Shown here: positions 26,949 through 35,864 of the stretch, piece by piece | Numbering within the stretch: the first letter of the stretch is position 1 | Layout: the number at the start of each line of letters is the position of its first letter | Source: Phycisphaerales bacterium UBA854 | GTDB taxonomy: Bacteria > Planctomycetota > Phycisphaerae > Phycisphaerales > SM1A02 | Length of the DNA: 64,000 nt | Assembly (NCBI GenBank): GCA_002295885.1 | Contig: DBGM01000040.1 | Location: 1,162-65,161, forward strand | Direction of reading: 5' to 3' | Translations under genes and position numbers: made by a program | Notes under the pieces: model-generated | Told to the model about the DNA's origin: nothing | The model's database searches: none | What the model saw: the letters and a program-made list of their open reading frames with translations, nothing else

Positions 26949-27932
26949 TCAGCAGGAACGAACGAGCAGATCGCGGTTGATGCTGCGTTCCTTGATGACC
27001 CCGTCGATGTCCTCGAGATAGCGGCGGGCATCCTGCACGTAGCCGGCGGTGGGATTCAGTCCCGGGCAGGCGTTCGTGAAGTAGGCGTTCATGCGAATCA
27101 TGAGGAGCTCGCGGCAGTATTTGGCGGTCATCGAGGCCAGGGCGATCGGGAGATGCCGGTCCTCGCCTCCCTGCGCGAAGGTGATCGAGCAGCCCGCTCC
27201 CGAGCGGGAGGTGAGCCGGTACCGGCAGAGCCCCGCTCCCTCATCCAGCACCTGGATCGAATCCTCGGGCCATGCCTGCTGGAGATCCTCCCGGTACCTG
27301 GTCCGGCCTCCCTGGCGATCGATCACCACGTGCAGGTCATGCTCCCTGAACTCCTTGCGAAGCGACTCGACCCGACGAAGCACCGCTTCGAAGTTGACGC
27401 TGGCCTTGTTGCCGGTGCGGTCGACCTCCTCGTTGAACAGGTCCGCATCGATGAGTTCGCATTGCAGTCGCCGGCACGAGACGCCGGCGTCGGACATGGA
27501 TCGTCTCAGTCGCGCGGAGGCGATGCCCAGCAGCGCCCGGTCCTCGCCCAGGGGAAGGGGGGTCGCCGCCTCGTACCAGGGATGGGTCGGAATCGACGCC
27601 TCGAGCGCCTCCAGTACGTCGCGGTCCTCGATCGAGTCGATCCAGTGTTCTTCACGGGTCGTGCCGAGAAAAGCGAGAACGCCACGCTCGAGATGATGGA
27701 GCGGATGGAGCCGTCCCCCCTTGGCTCCCTTGAGCTTCTTCGAGTCGTCGACGGCCAGACGGCCTCCGCGGTCGCGTCGCCCCCGGCAGACCGCGTCTTC
27801 GAGTCTCGACCACAGGTCCGGTGCGCCCCGGCCCGCATCGTGGTCGGAGACGGAGAAGATCGAGCAGCCGATGCACAGCGGCCCGAGCATCGGTCCGTAT
27901 CCAGCCTCGTCGATTCCCGCGTAGATCAGCAT
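26949..27932 (-). CDS. RNase HII-like nuclease (divergent)
   Basis: 327 residues. The catalytic signature IDEAGYGPMLGP (7-18) corresponds to IDEAGRGP of RNase HII, DDSKKL to the DSKKL motif, VVIDRQGG to the third acidic strand, and ALASMTAKYCRE to the AASIxAK helix. The protein is about 120 residues longer than bacterial RNase HII, with extra segments around 85-165. It probably cleaves RNA in RNA-DNA hybrids; specificity is inference. It begins 21 bases after ggt, with TAGTCT 7 bases before the ATG as a possible internal -10. Confidence 0.8.
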   Translation of the reverse strand: MLIYAGIDEAGYGPMLGPLCIGCSIFSVSDHDAGRGAPDLWSRLEDAVCRGRRDRGGRLAVDDSKKLKGAKGGRLHPLHHLERGVLAFLGTTREEHWIDSIEDRDVLEALEASIPTHPWYEAATPLPLGEDRALLGIASARLRRSMSDAGVSCRRLQCELIDADLFNEEVDRTGNKASVNFEAVLRRVESLRKEFREHDLHVVIDRQGGRTRYREDLQQAWPEDSIQVLDEGAGLCRYRLTSRSGAGCSITFAQGGEDRHLPIALASMTAKYCRELLMIRMNAYFTNACPGLNPTAGYVQDARRYLEDIDGVIKERSINRDLLVRSC

Positions 27933-27953
27933 TCTCTACAGACTAGCGTCTTG

Positions 27954-29504
27954 TCAGCGGCCGCCGACGCAGCCGTCCCGCCTCGGGTCGCTGCCGCCGA
28001 TCCAGCCCCCGTCGGTCCGCCGCACCACCTGGCCGCCGCCGAAGGCGACGGTCCGCTCCTCGGCGATCTCGATAGTGTGACCGAGCTGTTCCAGAGCCTG
28101 CACCGTCTTGGGCGGGAAGCCCGGTTCCAGATGCACCCGGCGGCCTTCCGCGATGCGCCAGCGGGGGGCATCGAGGGCGTCCTGTGGATCCATGCCCAGT
28201 TCGAACATGCGCCACAGGACCTGCACGTGTCCCTGGGGCTGCATGTGTCCTCCCATCACACCGAACGAGCATTCGGGACGACCGTCGCGGGTCACGAAAC
28301 CGGGAATGATGGTGTGGTAGGGACGCTTGCCGCCACCGGCCCGGTTGGGATGTCCCTTGGTGAGTACGAATCCCGCCCCGCGGTTCTGCATCGCGATGCC
28401 CGTGCCCGGAATCACGACGCCGGAACCGAAGCCCATGTAGTTCGACTGGATGAAGGAGACCATGCCTCCCGACGCATCGGCACAGGAGAGGTACACCGTC
28501 GACGCATCGGAGACCACCACGTGTCCGGGATCCGACGCCCGATCGATACGGATCCGCCGGGCGTGGGTGTCGAGGTGATCCGGTGACAGCAGTTCCTCCG
28601 GCTCGACGGTCATGCAGGCGGGGTCGCCCACCACCGCCTTGATGTCGCTGAAGGCGCATTTCATCGCCTCGATCTGCAGATGCAGCGCGAGGGGATCGAA
28701 GGGGCCTTCGGCGGCGTATCCGAGCCGCTCGAGGATGCCCGCCGCCACGAGGGCCACGAGCCCCTGACCGTTCGGAGGCAGTTCATGGAGTTCGTGTTCA
28801 CCCCAGCGCGAGGACAGCGGGTCGCACCAGACGGGTGCGTGCGTCGCGAGATCCTCGGCGCTCAGCAGCGCGCCGTGCCGTTCCGCGTCGGCCACGATGC
28901 GGGAGGCGAGTTCGCCCCGATAGAAGGATTCGCCGCGGCTCTCGACGATTCGTTCGATCGTCTCGGCCTGCTCCGGGCAGCGAAAGCGTTCACCGGAGTC
29001 CGGGGTTCGTCCGCCGGGAGCGAAGGTCTCTCCCCAGGCGGGAAACGCCGCAAAGCGTTGGGCCGATCTGGCCCACGATGCGGCGGTGAGGGGGGTCACG
29101 ACGAAACCGTCGCGGGCGAGACGAACCGCCCCCTCGGCGAGGGTGGACAGTTCCATGCTGCCGAATCGTTCGTGCAGCGCGATCCAGCCGGAGACCGCGC
29201 CGGGAACCGTTACGGCATCCCATCCGAGGATCGGCATGCGTTCACGGTTGTGGTAGACATCCGCCGGCCACGCGGCCGGCGATCGGCCCGAGGCGTTGAT
29301 TCCGTGGAGGGAGCCGTCCATCCAGACCATTGCGAAGGCGTCGGATCCGATGCCGTTGGAACAGGGTTCGACCACCGTCAATGCGATTGCGGTTGCAATC
29401 GCGGCATCGACCGCATTGCCGCCGCGCTCGAGGATCCCGAGCCCCACGGCCACGGCATCCGGCTGGCTGGTGGCGACCATGTTCGTGCTGACCGGCGTCT
29501 GCAT
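27954..29504 (-). CDS. Gamma-glutamyltransferase family protein
   Basis: 516 residues. Ntn-hydrolase that self-cleaves before a threonine; the candidate is the Thr in SDASTVYLSCAD, followed by the substrate-binding NYMGFGSGVV and later GGHMQPQGHVQVL. Start 29504 (MQTPVST) overlaps the mnmA stop by 4 bases (ATGA), indicating coupling. There is no signal peptide, while classical GGT is exported, so this one is predicted cytosolic. It could be a glutathione hydrolase or a related acylase-type member; the family alone does not settle substrate. Confidence 0.9.
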   Translation of the reverse strand: MQTPVSTNMVATSQPDAVAVGLGILERGGNAVDAAIATAIALTVVEPCSNGIGSDAFAMVWMDGSLHGINASGRSPAAWPADVYHNRERMPILGWDAVTVPGAVSGWIALHERFGSMELSTLAEGAVRLARDGFVVTPLTAASWARSAQRFAAFPAWGETFAPGGRTPDSGERFRCPEQAETIERIVESRGESFYRGELASRIVADAERHGALLSAEDLATHAPVWCDPLSSRWGEHELHELPPNGQGLVALVAAGILERLGYAAEGPFDPLALHLQIEAMKCAFSDIKAVVGDPACMTVEPEELLSPDHLDTHARRIRIDRASDPGHVVVSDASTVYLSCADASGGMVSFIQSNYMGFGSGVVIPGTGIAMQNRGAGFVLTKGHPNRAGGGKRPYHTIIPGFVTRDGRPECSFGVMGGHMQPQGHVQVLWRMFELGMDPQDALDAPRWRIAEGRRVHLEPGFPPKTVQALEQLGHTIEIAEERTVAFGGGQVVRRTDGGWIGGSDPRRDGCVGGR

Positions 29505-30637
29505 CAGTCCTCGATCGCCTGCTTGATCCATCCGCCGCAGATCACCATGTCATCCTCGTAGCACACCACCGCCTGCCCCGGGGCCACCGATTCCTGCGGC
29601 GTGTCGAACCGCACCTCGAGGACACCGTCGCTCCGTTCGCGGACCCGTGCCGGCACCGGGGCCGCGTTGTAGCGGATCTTCGCCGTGCAGGGTCTGAAGT
29701 CCCGGCAGATCGGTTCGTGCCAGTTGGATTCCGTCGCGATGCAGCCGACCGACCGGAGGGACTGCTTCGTGCCCACGGTGATCCGGTTGGTGTCCGCATT
29801 CTTCTCGACGACGTAGAGCGGGTGTCCGAGGGCGACACCGATGCCTCGACGCTGGCCGATGGTGAAGTGCTGGTGTCCGGGGTGATGGCCGATGATCTCC
29901 CCGTCGAGATTGACGATTTCACCTTCCCGGACCTCATCCGGAGTCGTCCGTTCCACCAGCCCCGCGTAGTCGTTGTCGGGGACGAAGCAGATCTCCTGGG
30001 AATCCGGCTTGGAATGCACCGGAAGTCCCATCTCCTTGGCCTTCTCCCGCACTTCGTCCTTGGTGAACTCGCCCACCGGAAGCAGCATCCGGTCGAGCTG
30101 CTCCATGGGGGCGCCGAAGAGCACGTAGCTCTGGTCCTTGCCCGCGTCGTGCCCCATGCAGAGTCGTGCTCTGCCGTCGCGTCGTTCGACCCGGGCGTGG
30201 TGCCCGGACGCCACCCAGCCTGCGCCCAGCTGCATCGCATAGTCGTGCAGCCGGCCGAACTTCAGCCAGTCGTTGCATCGCACGCATGGATTGGGGGTCC
30301 GTCCGGCGTTGTACTCATCTACGAAGTAGTCGATGATCCGTCCGAAATCCTTCTTGAAGTTGCAGACATAGAAGGGTACATCCAGTCGTCCCGCCACCCG
30401 ACGAGCATCCTCCGCATCGTTGATCGAGCAGCAGCCCTGCTTTCCGATTCGCAGTGTGGCGCCCTCGGCGGTCGGCTGGGCGATCGGAGTGTCCAGAGTC
30501 TCGCCGGGCGATCCAAGCCGCATGAAGCATCCGACCACGTCCATCTCCTCGCGGAGCAGCAGCGCGGCGGCGACCGAGGAGTCGACGCCGCCTGACATGG
30601 CGACAAGCACCTTCCGGTTGGACTGCATCGAAGTCAT
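29504..30637 (-). CDS. mnmA: tRNA-specific 2-thiouridylase
   Basis: 377 residues. Introduces the 2-thio group at wobble U34 of tRNA for Lys, Glu and Gln. The PP-loop AMSGGVDSS is at the N-terminus; the catalytic cysteines are in NPCVRCN and in SQEICFVPD. A short insertion (about 43-60, GSPGETLDTPIAQ) precedes GCCSINDAEDARRVA. Start 30637 is chosen because the upstream extension is proline/glycine-rich and unlike the family. A -10-like TACCAT is 8 bases before the ATG. The gene leads a minus-strand operon with ggt and the RNase HII-like gene. Confidence 0.96.
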   Translation of the reverse strand: MTSMQSNRKVLVAMSGGVDSSVAAALLLREEMDVVGCFMRLGSPGETLDTPIAQPTAEGATLRIGKQGCCSINDAEDARRVAGRLDVPFYVCNFKKDFGRIIDYFVDEYNAGRTPNPCVRCNDWLKFGRLHDYAMQLGAGWVASGHHARVERRDGRARLCMGHDAGKDQSYVLFGAPMEQLDRMLLPVGEFTKDEVREKAKEMGLPVHSKPDSQEICFVPDNDYAGLVERTTPDEVREGEIVNLDGEIIGHHPGHQHFTIGQRRGIGVALGHPLYVVEKNADTNRITVGTKQSLRSVGCIATESNWHEPICRDFRPCTAKIRYNAAPVPARVRERSDGVLEVRFDTPQESVAPGQAVVCYEDDMVICGGWIKQAIED

Positions 30638-30694
30638 GGGCACCCATGGTAGGGGCCGATTGGGGGGTCCGGGGACCGACTTTCGGCAGTCGGC

Positions 30695-30700
30695 TAGAAT
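30695..30700 (+). promoter_or_regulatory. -10 box TAGAAT of the class I aldolase gene
   Basis: TAGAAT (5 of 6 matches) lies 33 bases before the ATG at 30734, with a weak -35 GGGACC at 17-base spacing. AAGGAG precedes the start codon. It is divergent from mnmA. Confidence 0.5.
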
Positions 30701-30733
30701 GCCCATCGAACCGCACCCGCAAGGAGCCGCCCC

Positions 30734-31804
30734 ATGTCCACGACGACCACCGCCATCCACGATCTTCTGGGTTCCGATGCCGATTCACTTCTGAATCACA
30801 CGGCCGTCATGGACCGCTCGCTCCTGCACCTGCCGGGCCCCGACGTGGTCTCGGACTGCTTCGGTGCGAGCGACCGCAGCCCGCAGGTCCTGCGCAGCCT
30901 CCAGTCGATCTACGGTCACGGCCGTCTGGCCGACACCGGGTACGTCTCGATCCTGCCCGTCGACCAGGGCATCGAGCATTCCGGCGGTGCATCCTTCGCA
31001 AAGAATCCCATCTACTTCGACGGCGACAACATCTGCCGACTGGCGTACGAGGGCGGCTGCAATGCGGTGGCCACCACCTTCGGTGTGCTGGGGTCGGTGG
31101 CCCGGAACTGGGCCCACCGGATTCCAATGATCGTGAAGATCAACCACAACGAACTGCTCACCAGCCCGAACAGCTACGACCAGGTCCTCTTCGGAACGGT
31201 GCAGGAGGCGTGGAACCTCGGTGCCGCCGGCATCGGCGCGACGATCTACTTCGGCTCCGACCAGTCCCGACGACAGATCCAGGAGATCGCGGAGGCGTTC
31301 TCTTACGCCCACGAACTCGGAATGGCCACTGTGCTCTGGTGCTACCTCCGCAGCAACGACTTCAAGGCCGGCGGCACCGACTACCATGCCGCCGCGGATC
31401 TGACGGGGCAGGCGAACCATCTGGGCGTCACCATCCAGGCGGACATCATCAAGCAGAAGCTGGCCGTCAACAACGGCGGCTACATCGCGATGAACGAGTC
31501 CGGGTCCTTCGGGAAGTTCGACCAACGCATGTACGACGAACTGTGTTCGGACCATCCCATCGATCTCTGCCGTTGGCAGGTCGCCAACTGCTACATGGGT
31601 CGGATCGGTCTGATCAACTCCGGCGGCGCATCGGGCGACAACGACTTCGCCGACGCGGTGCGGACCGCGGTGATCAACAAGCGTGCCGGCGGCAGCGGTC
31701 TCATCTCGGGTCGGAAGTCGTTCCAGCGGCCGATGGACGACGGAGTCCGGCTCCTGAACATGATCCAGGACGTCTACCTCGACGATTCGATCACCATCGC
31801 CTGA
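30734..31804 (+). CDS. fbaB: Class I fructose-bisphosphate aldolase (DhnA/FbaB type)
   Basis: 356 residues. Splits or forms fructose 1,6-bisphosphate through a Schiff base lysine. Family landmarks are ILPVDQGIEHS near the N-terminus, KINHNELLT, and IGATIYFGS; the candidate Schiff-base lysine is in WCYLRSNDFK. The 350-residue size fits the DhnA-type. It is a single-gene unit with AAGGAG 7 bases before the ATG. The stop is convergent with the P-type ATPase; both stop codons lie within one hairpin. Confidence 0.93.
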   Translation: MSTTTTAIHDLLGSDADSLLNHTAVMDRSLLHLPGPDVVSDCFGASDRSPQVLRSLQSIYGHGRLADTGYVSILPVDQGIEHSGGASFAKNPIYFDGDNICRLAYEGGCNAVATTFGVLGSVARNWAHRIPMIVKINHNELLTSPNSYDQVLFGTVQEAWNLGAAGIGATIYFGSDQSRRQIQEIAEAFSYAHELGMATVLWCYLRSNDFKAGGTDYHAAADLTGQANHLGVTIQADIIKQKLAVNNGGYIAMNESGSFGKFDQRMYDELCSDHPIDLCRWQVANCYMGRIGLINSGGASGDNDFADAVRTAVINKRAGGSGLISGRKSFQRPMDDGVRLLNMIQDVYLDDSITIA

Positions 31805-31824
31805 TTCGCCCGGCGGTCAGGCGA
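31797..31824. terminator. Symmetric hairpin between convergent aldolase and ATPase genes
   Basis: Arms TCGCCTGA (31797-31804) and TCAGGCGA (31817-31824) with a 12-base loop. Each arm contains one gene's Ala codon and TGA stop. There is no T tract on either strand, so it may slow both polymerases or simply protect 3' ends. Confidence 0.35.
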
Positions 31825-33850
31825 GGGAGGGGACGCGGCGTCGCGGCTTGCTCTGCTCCTCGGCTTCGGCCCGCTGTCTCGCCTGTTCCTGCTCCGAATA
31901 GTCCTCGCCGAAGCGGACCAGCCGCAGGCTGTTCGCGATGACGATGACGTAGCCCAGGGCGTAGTAGAACGGGGCCACCCAGAGGGTGAGGATCGTTCCG
32001 GTCGCGGCCAGAGCGAGGCCTACCACGGCGAGAATCAGCGACATGGAGATGTTCTGGCTGATCACACGACGGGTGCGTCGGGCCAGTTGGAGCAGGAAGG
32101 GAACGTGGCGAAGATCGTCATTCATCAACGCCACTCCGGCGGAGTTGGTGGCGATGTCCGAGCCGGAAAGGCCCATGGCGACGCCGACGTCCGCGGTGGC
32201 GAGGATCGGACCGTCGTTGATGCCGTCGCCGACCACGAGGGTCCGGTGCCCCTTCTTGATGAGGTACTTGAGCTCCTCGTGCTTCTCCTCCGGAAGGCAC
32301 TCGGCCTCGATGGAATCGACGCCCACGGCCTGACCGACGCGCTTCGCGACGGAGAGCCGATCGCCGGTGAAGATGCAGATGCGGCGGCAGCCGATCTCCC
32401 GCATCTCCTCGACGGCGGTGATGGCGTTGCGACGCAGCTTGTCCTCGAGTCCCACGGCACCCAGGTAGTCGGTGTCGCGCATGACGTGCACGCCCGACAT
32501 GCCGGTGATCTTCTCCTCGACCTCGGCCACCTGCGACTCGATGGACGGATTCAGCTCACGCAGCCAGCCGCTTCGGCCCACGTGAATCGTGCCGGCGGGG
32601 GTGCGGGCGATGACGCCGCGCCCGTGCAGTTCCTCGTAGGACTCGATCGAACTGGGTTCGATCCGCGCCTTGATTGCGGTTTCCATGATGGAGCGCGCCA
32701 GCGGGTGGTTCGAGGACTGTTCACCGTCGGCCGCCGCCTGCAGCAGATCCGCGCCGCCGCTGGGCTCGACCGGTGCGAGCCGGCTGACTTCGAAGCGGCC
32801 GGTGGTCAGCGTGCCGGTCTTGTCCATGATGACGGTGTCGATGTCCGCGGCCGCCTCGAGGGTCCGGGTCTGCTTGATCATGATGCCCAGCCGGGCGGAG
32901 GCCGCGAAGGCGGCCACCATGGCCGTGGGATGCGAGATCAGGAGTCCGCCCGGACAGGTGACCACCAGCACGGTGATCGCCCGGATGGCGGCCTGGTCCT
33001 GGATCGCCTCGTCGGTGCTCCGGGTGGTGAAGAACCACACCAGAGCCGCGACCATCAGCACGACCCAGAAGTAGTACGACGCGAGCTGTTCGATGAACTC
33101 CTGTCGCTGGGTCTTGGACGACTCGGCTTCGCGGATCAGCGATTCGACCTTGCCGATCGTCGTTTCGCCGGCGACGGCGGTGACTTCGATGTCGACCTGG
33201 CCGGTCAGGTTGGCGGTACCTGCGTAGACCTCGCTGCCTGGCGAAACCTCGATGGGCACCGCTTCGCCGGTCAGCGACGCCTGGTTGATGTCGCTCTGTC
33301 CGGCGATGACACGTCCGTCGACGGGCAGGTTCTCACCCGGGCGGACCCGCACGGTGCAGCCGATGGTCAGTTGGGAGAGATGCACCTCACGCTCTGTGCC
33401 GTCGGCGTCGAGGAGGCGTGCGATGTCGGGGGTCAGATCGATCAGTTCACGAATCGCCCGCTGGGCACCCCAGGCGGTGCGGCTGAGAATCAGATTGGCC
33501 ATCCATAGGAAGAGGGCCAGGAAGCCGGCGGCCAGATACATCTCCGAGGACATCGCGGCCAGCACGGCCAGAGAGGCCAGCGAGTCGCTGGAAGGACGTC
33601 CGCGGCTGATCTCACCCCACGCACCGATGAGCAGGGGAATGACCAGAATGATCGAGCCGATGGCGGCGGGAAACTGCGAGACCAGTTGATTGGATCCCAG
33701 CATGCTTCCGATCCACGATGCGGCGAGAAAGACACCGCCGCTCATGGCGATCAGCAGGCGGCGTTCGAGCCCGGCAGCATTGGTGCCGAGATCGTCGCTG
33801 AGGGTTTCGGGTTCGATCGAGGGGGCTTCGAGGCTGGATGTCTCGGACAT
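31817..33850 (-). CDS. Heavy-metal P1B-type ATPase with CPG motif
   Basis: 677 residues. Inner-membrane pump with about eight TM helices. The actuator TGE (194-196), phosphorylation DKTGTLT (343-349), nucleotide-domain SSNHPLARS and hinge GDGINDGP are intact. The intramembrane metal motif reads Cys-Pro-Gly (299-301, TCPGGLL) where CPC, SPC, TPC or CPH is usual, and the next helix has SHPT. There is no N-terminal HMA or His-rich metal-binding domain. Start 33850 is preceded by TATACT about 45 bases upstream. Metal specificity cannot be assigned. Confidence 0.9.
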   Translation of the reverse strand: MSETSSLEAPSIEPETLSDDLGTNAAGLERRLLIAMSGGVFLAASWIGSMLGSNQLVSQFPAAIGSIILVIPLLIGAWGEISRGRPSSDSLASLAVLAAMSSEMYLAAGFLALFLWMANLILSRTAWGAQRAIRELIDLTPDIARLLDADGTEREVHLSQLTIGCTVRVRPGENLPVDGRVIAGQSDINQASLTGEAVPIEVSPGSEVYAGTANLTGQVDIEVTAVAGETTIGKVESLIREAESSKTQRQEFIEQLASYYFWVVLMVAALVWFFTTRSTDEAIQDQAAIRAITVLVVTCPGGLLISHPTAMVAAFAASARLGIMIKQTRTLEAAADIDTVIMDKTGTLTTGRFEVSRLAPVEPSGGADLLQAAADGEQSSNHPLARSIMETAIKARIEPSSIESYEELHGRGVIARTPAGTIHVGRSGWLRELNPSIESQVAEVEEKITGMSGVHVMRDTDYLGAVGLEDKLRRNAITAVEEMREIGCRRICIFTGDRLSVAKRVGQAVGVDSIEAECLPEEKHEELKYLIKKGHRTLVVGDGINDGPILATADVGVAMGLSGSDIATNSAGVALMNDDLRHVPFLLQLARRTRRVISQNISMSLILAVVGLALAATGTILTLWVAPFYYALGYVIVIANSLRLVRFGEDYSEQEQARQRAEAEEQSKPRRRVPSLA

Positions 33851-34012
33851 GGGGGACTCCGGGTGACCAGGAACTGCATGCCGGCAAAGTGACGCAGTAT
33901 AGCCCCGCACAGGGGGTGCAGGGTTCCGTACGTGTTTCGGGCCTCGCGGGTTCGTCCGGGTGGATTGCAGTCCGCGGTGGGATCGGCTCCAATGCGGTCG
34001 CAGGAGCCCCAC

Positions 34013-35071
34013 ATGCCACAGTCCGCCGAATCCCACGTCGCAATCATCGGAACCGGCCAAATGGGCCTCGTGATGGCCGATGCCATTGCCTCCAGAGGCA
34101 TTTCGGTGTCCATGTGGGGCCCCCGGAAGGAGATCGTCGAACGGCTGGACCGGGATCGGGCCCTTCCCGAGCGGCTGGCGGATTTCCGCTTGCCGGATGC
34201 CGTTCGCGCCACCGCGGATCCCGCACGGGCCCTGGCCGGTGCCACCGTGGCGGTCAACGCGATTCCAACCCAGTTCATCCGTCCGGTCTGGACGGAACTG
34301 CTGCCGCACGGTCCCTGCGGACTGCCGCTGGTCAGCACCGCAAAGGGAATCGAACGCGGCACGCTGCTGCGGCCGACGCAGGTGCTGGACGAACTGGCAC
34401 GCTCGATCACCGGAACCGCGTCCGAGCTTGCGGTGCTGTCCGGGCCGACGATCGCCACCGAACTCGCCGCGCGGCTGCCTGCGGCCCTGATCGCCGCGTC
34501 GGACAATGCGGGGCTGGCGAGAACGGTGCAGGATCTGCTCAATGTCCCGTGGATCCGCACCTACACGCTGGACGATCCCGTCGGAGTCGAGATCGCCGGA
34601 GCAACCAAGAACGTGATCGCGCTCGCCGCGGGCATGCTGGACGGACTGGAGGTCGGCGACAACGCCAAATCAATGCTGCTGTCCCGGGGACTCGCGGAGA
34701 TCTCCCGGCTCGGTGAATCGCTCGGCGCACGCCTGGAGACGTTCTTCGGGATTGCGGGGGTGGGGGATCTGGCGACGACCTGCTTCAGTCCGTTCGGACG
34801 CAACCGGACCTGCGGCGAGGCCATCGGACGGGGGGAATCGCTGGAGGACTACATGGATCGGACCGATTCGGTGGTCGAAGGCGTGGCAAGCACCCGAGCG
34901 GTCTCGTCGCTGGCCGAGCGCGAGGGGGTCGACATGCCCATCACCAGGGCGGTGGGGGCGATCCTGTTCGGAGGCATGTCGCCGCGCGACGCCATCGACC
35001 GTCTGATGGATCGGCAGTTGAAGTCCGAGGAGCTCGGCGAGCACGCTCCGGACGATCCTACTCCTCGTTGA
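34013..35071 (+). CDS. gpsA: Glycerol-3-phosphate dehydrogenase [NAD(P)+]
   Basis: 352 residues. Reduces dihydroxyacetone phosphate to sn-glycerol 3-phosphate for phospholipids. The Rossmann loop IIGTGQMGLVMA is at the N-terminus, followed by STAKGIE, SGPTIATELA, and the catalytic-lysine region GATKNVIALAAG; the C-terminal GVGDLATTCFSPFGRNR is typical. Start 34013 (MPQSA) has GGAG upstream. The end overlaps the ptsH 3' end by 14 bases on the opposite strand. Confidence 0.96.
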   Translation: MPQSAESHVAIIGTGQMGLVMADAIASRGISVSMWGPRKEIVERLDRDRALPERLADFRLPDAVRATADPARALAGATVAVNAIPTQFIRPVWTELLPHGPCGLPLVSTAKGIERGTLLRPTQVLDELARSITGTASELAVLSGPTIATELAARLPAALIAASDNAGLARTVQDLLNVPWIRTYTLDDPVGVEIAGATKNVIALAAGMLDGLEVGDNAKSMLLSRGLAEISRLGESLGARLETFFGIAGVGDLATTCFSPFGRNRTCGEAIGRGESLEDYMDRTDSVVEGVASTRAVSSLAEREGVDMPITRAVGAILFGGMSPRDAIDRLMDRQLKSEELGEHAPDDPTPR

Positions 35072-35333
35072 ATCCGCTGCGGATGAGATCGACCAGCCGC
35101 TCGACCGACGAATCGGCGTCGGATCCCGCGGCCTTGATCTCCAGTTCGGTCCCTTCCGTCGCCGCCAGCATCATCAACTGCATGATCGACTTGGCGTCGA
35201 CCGGATTGGACTGGTCGGTTCGTCGAATCGTGATGTCCGCATCGAACTCCTGTGCCGTCTCGGCCAGGATCATCGCGGGGCGCGCGTGCATCCCGAGACG
35301 ATTGACGATCCTGACGGTGGCGGTGGAGGGCAT
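35058..35333 (-). CDS. ptsH: HPr phosphocarrier protein
   Basis: 91 residues. Phosphocarrier of the PTS. His16 in GMHARPA is the EI phosphorylation site, and Ser49 in DAKSIMQLM matches the regulatory serine of HPr. Start 35333 (MPSTA) gives the standard length. It is last in the hpf-ptsN-ptsH series, 43 bases after ptsN. Together with EIIA-Ntr and no sugar permease here, it suggests a regulatory PTS. EI and HPr kinase genes are not in the window. Confidence 0.93.
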   Translation of the reverse strand: MPSTATVRIVNRLGMHARPAMILAETAQEFDADITIRRTDQSNPVDAKSIMQLMMLAATEGTELEIKAAGSDADSSVERLVDLIRSGFNEE

Positions 35334-35376
35334 AGCTGGGTTCCTGGACCCGACGAGGCGAGCGTGACGCGGGCGT

Positions 35377-35853
35377 TCAGGCGTCGAGCTGGCTGGAATC
35401 GGCCTCGCCGAGCAGGACAAGGACGTCCTTCGGTGCGTCGGCCTGAAGCATGAAGCGACGGAACGTCTCCTGACTCAGGTTGCCGAAGATCGACTCCATC
35501 GCCTCGAGGTGCTCGTTGGGGCTGTCCTCCGGACTCAGCAGCAGGAAGATGGTGTGGACCGGCTGGCCGTCGAGGGCGTTGAACTCCAGGCCATCCTTCG
35601 AGACTCCGATGGCAACGGCCATCTGCCCGATCGCCTCGTGCTTGATGTGTGGCACGGCGACGCCGTGTCCGAAACCGGTCGAGCCCCGCTTCTCACGCTT
35701 TATGATCGCCTTGTAGAACTCGTCCTGATGCTCGCTGGCGACCGTGCCGGATGCGACCAGAAGGCCGAGCAATTCCTGCAGGGCCTCCTCCCGGCTCGAA
35801 GCGGCGAGGTCTGTGTTGATGGCCTTCTTGACGACGATGTCGAGCAGATTCAT
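35377..35853 (-). CDS. ptsN: PTS EIIA component, nitrogen/fructose type
   Basis: 158 residues. The EIIA-Ntr/Fru fold is clear, with the phosphorylated His69 in GVAVPHIKH and the preceding RGSTGFGHG. No EIIB or EIIC domain is attached, so it probably acts as a regulatory phosphoacceptor rather than in sugar uptake. It sits 11 bases after hpf and before ptsH, an arrangement that recalls the rpoN-hpf-ptsN-ptsO region of other bacteria, here without rpoN. Confidence 0.93.
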   Translation of the reverse strand: MNLLDIVVKKAINTDLAASSREEALQELLGLLVASGTVASEHQDEFYKAIIKREKRGSTGFGHGVAVPHIKHEAIGQMAVAIGVSKDGLEFNALDGQPVHTIFLLLSPEDSPNEHLEAMESIFGNLSQETFRRFMLQADAPKDVLVLLGEADSSQLDA

Positions 35854-35864
35854 GGTTTCTTCTT

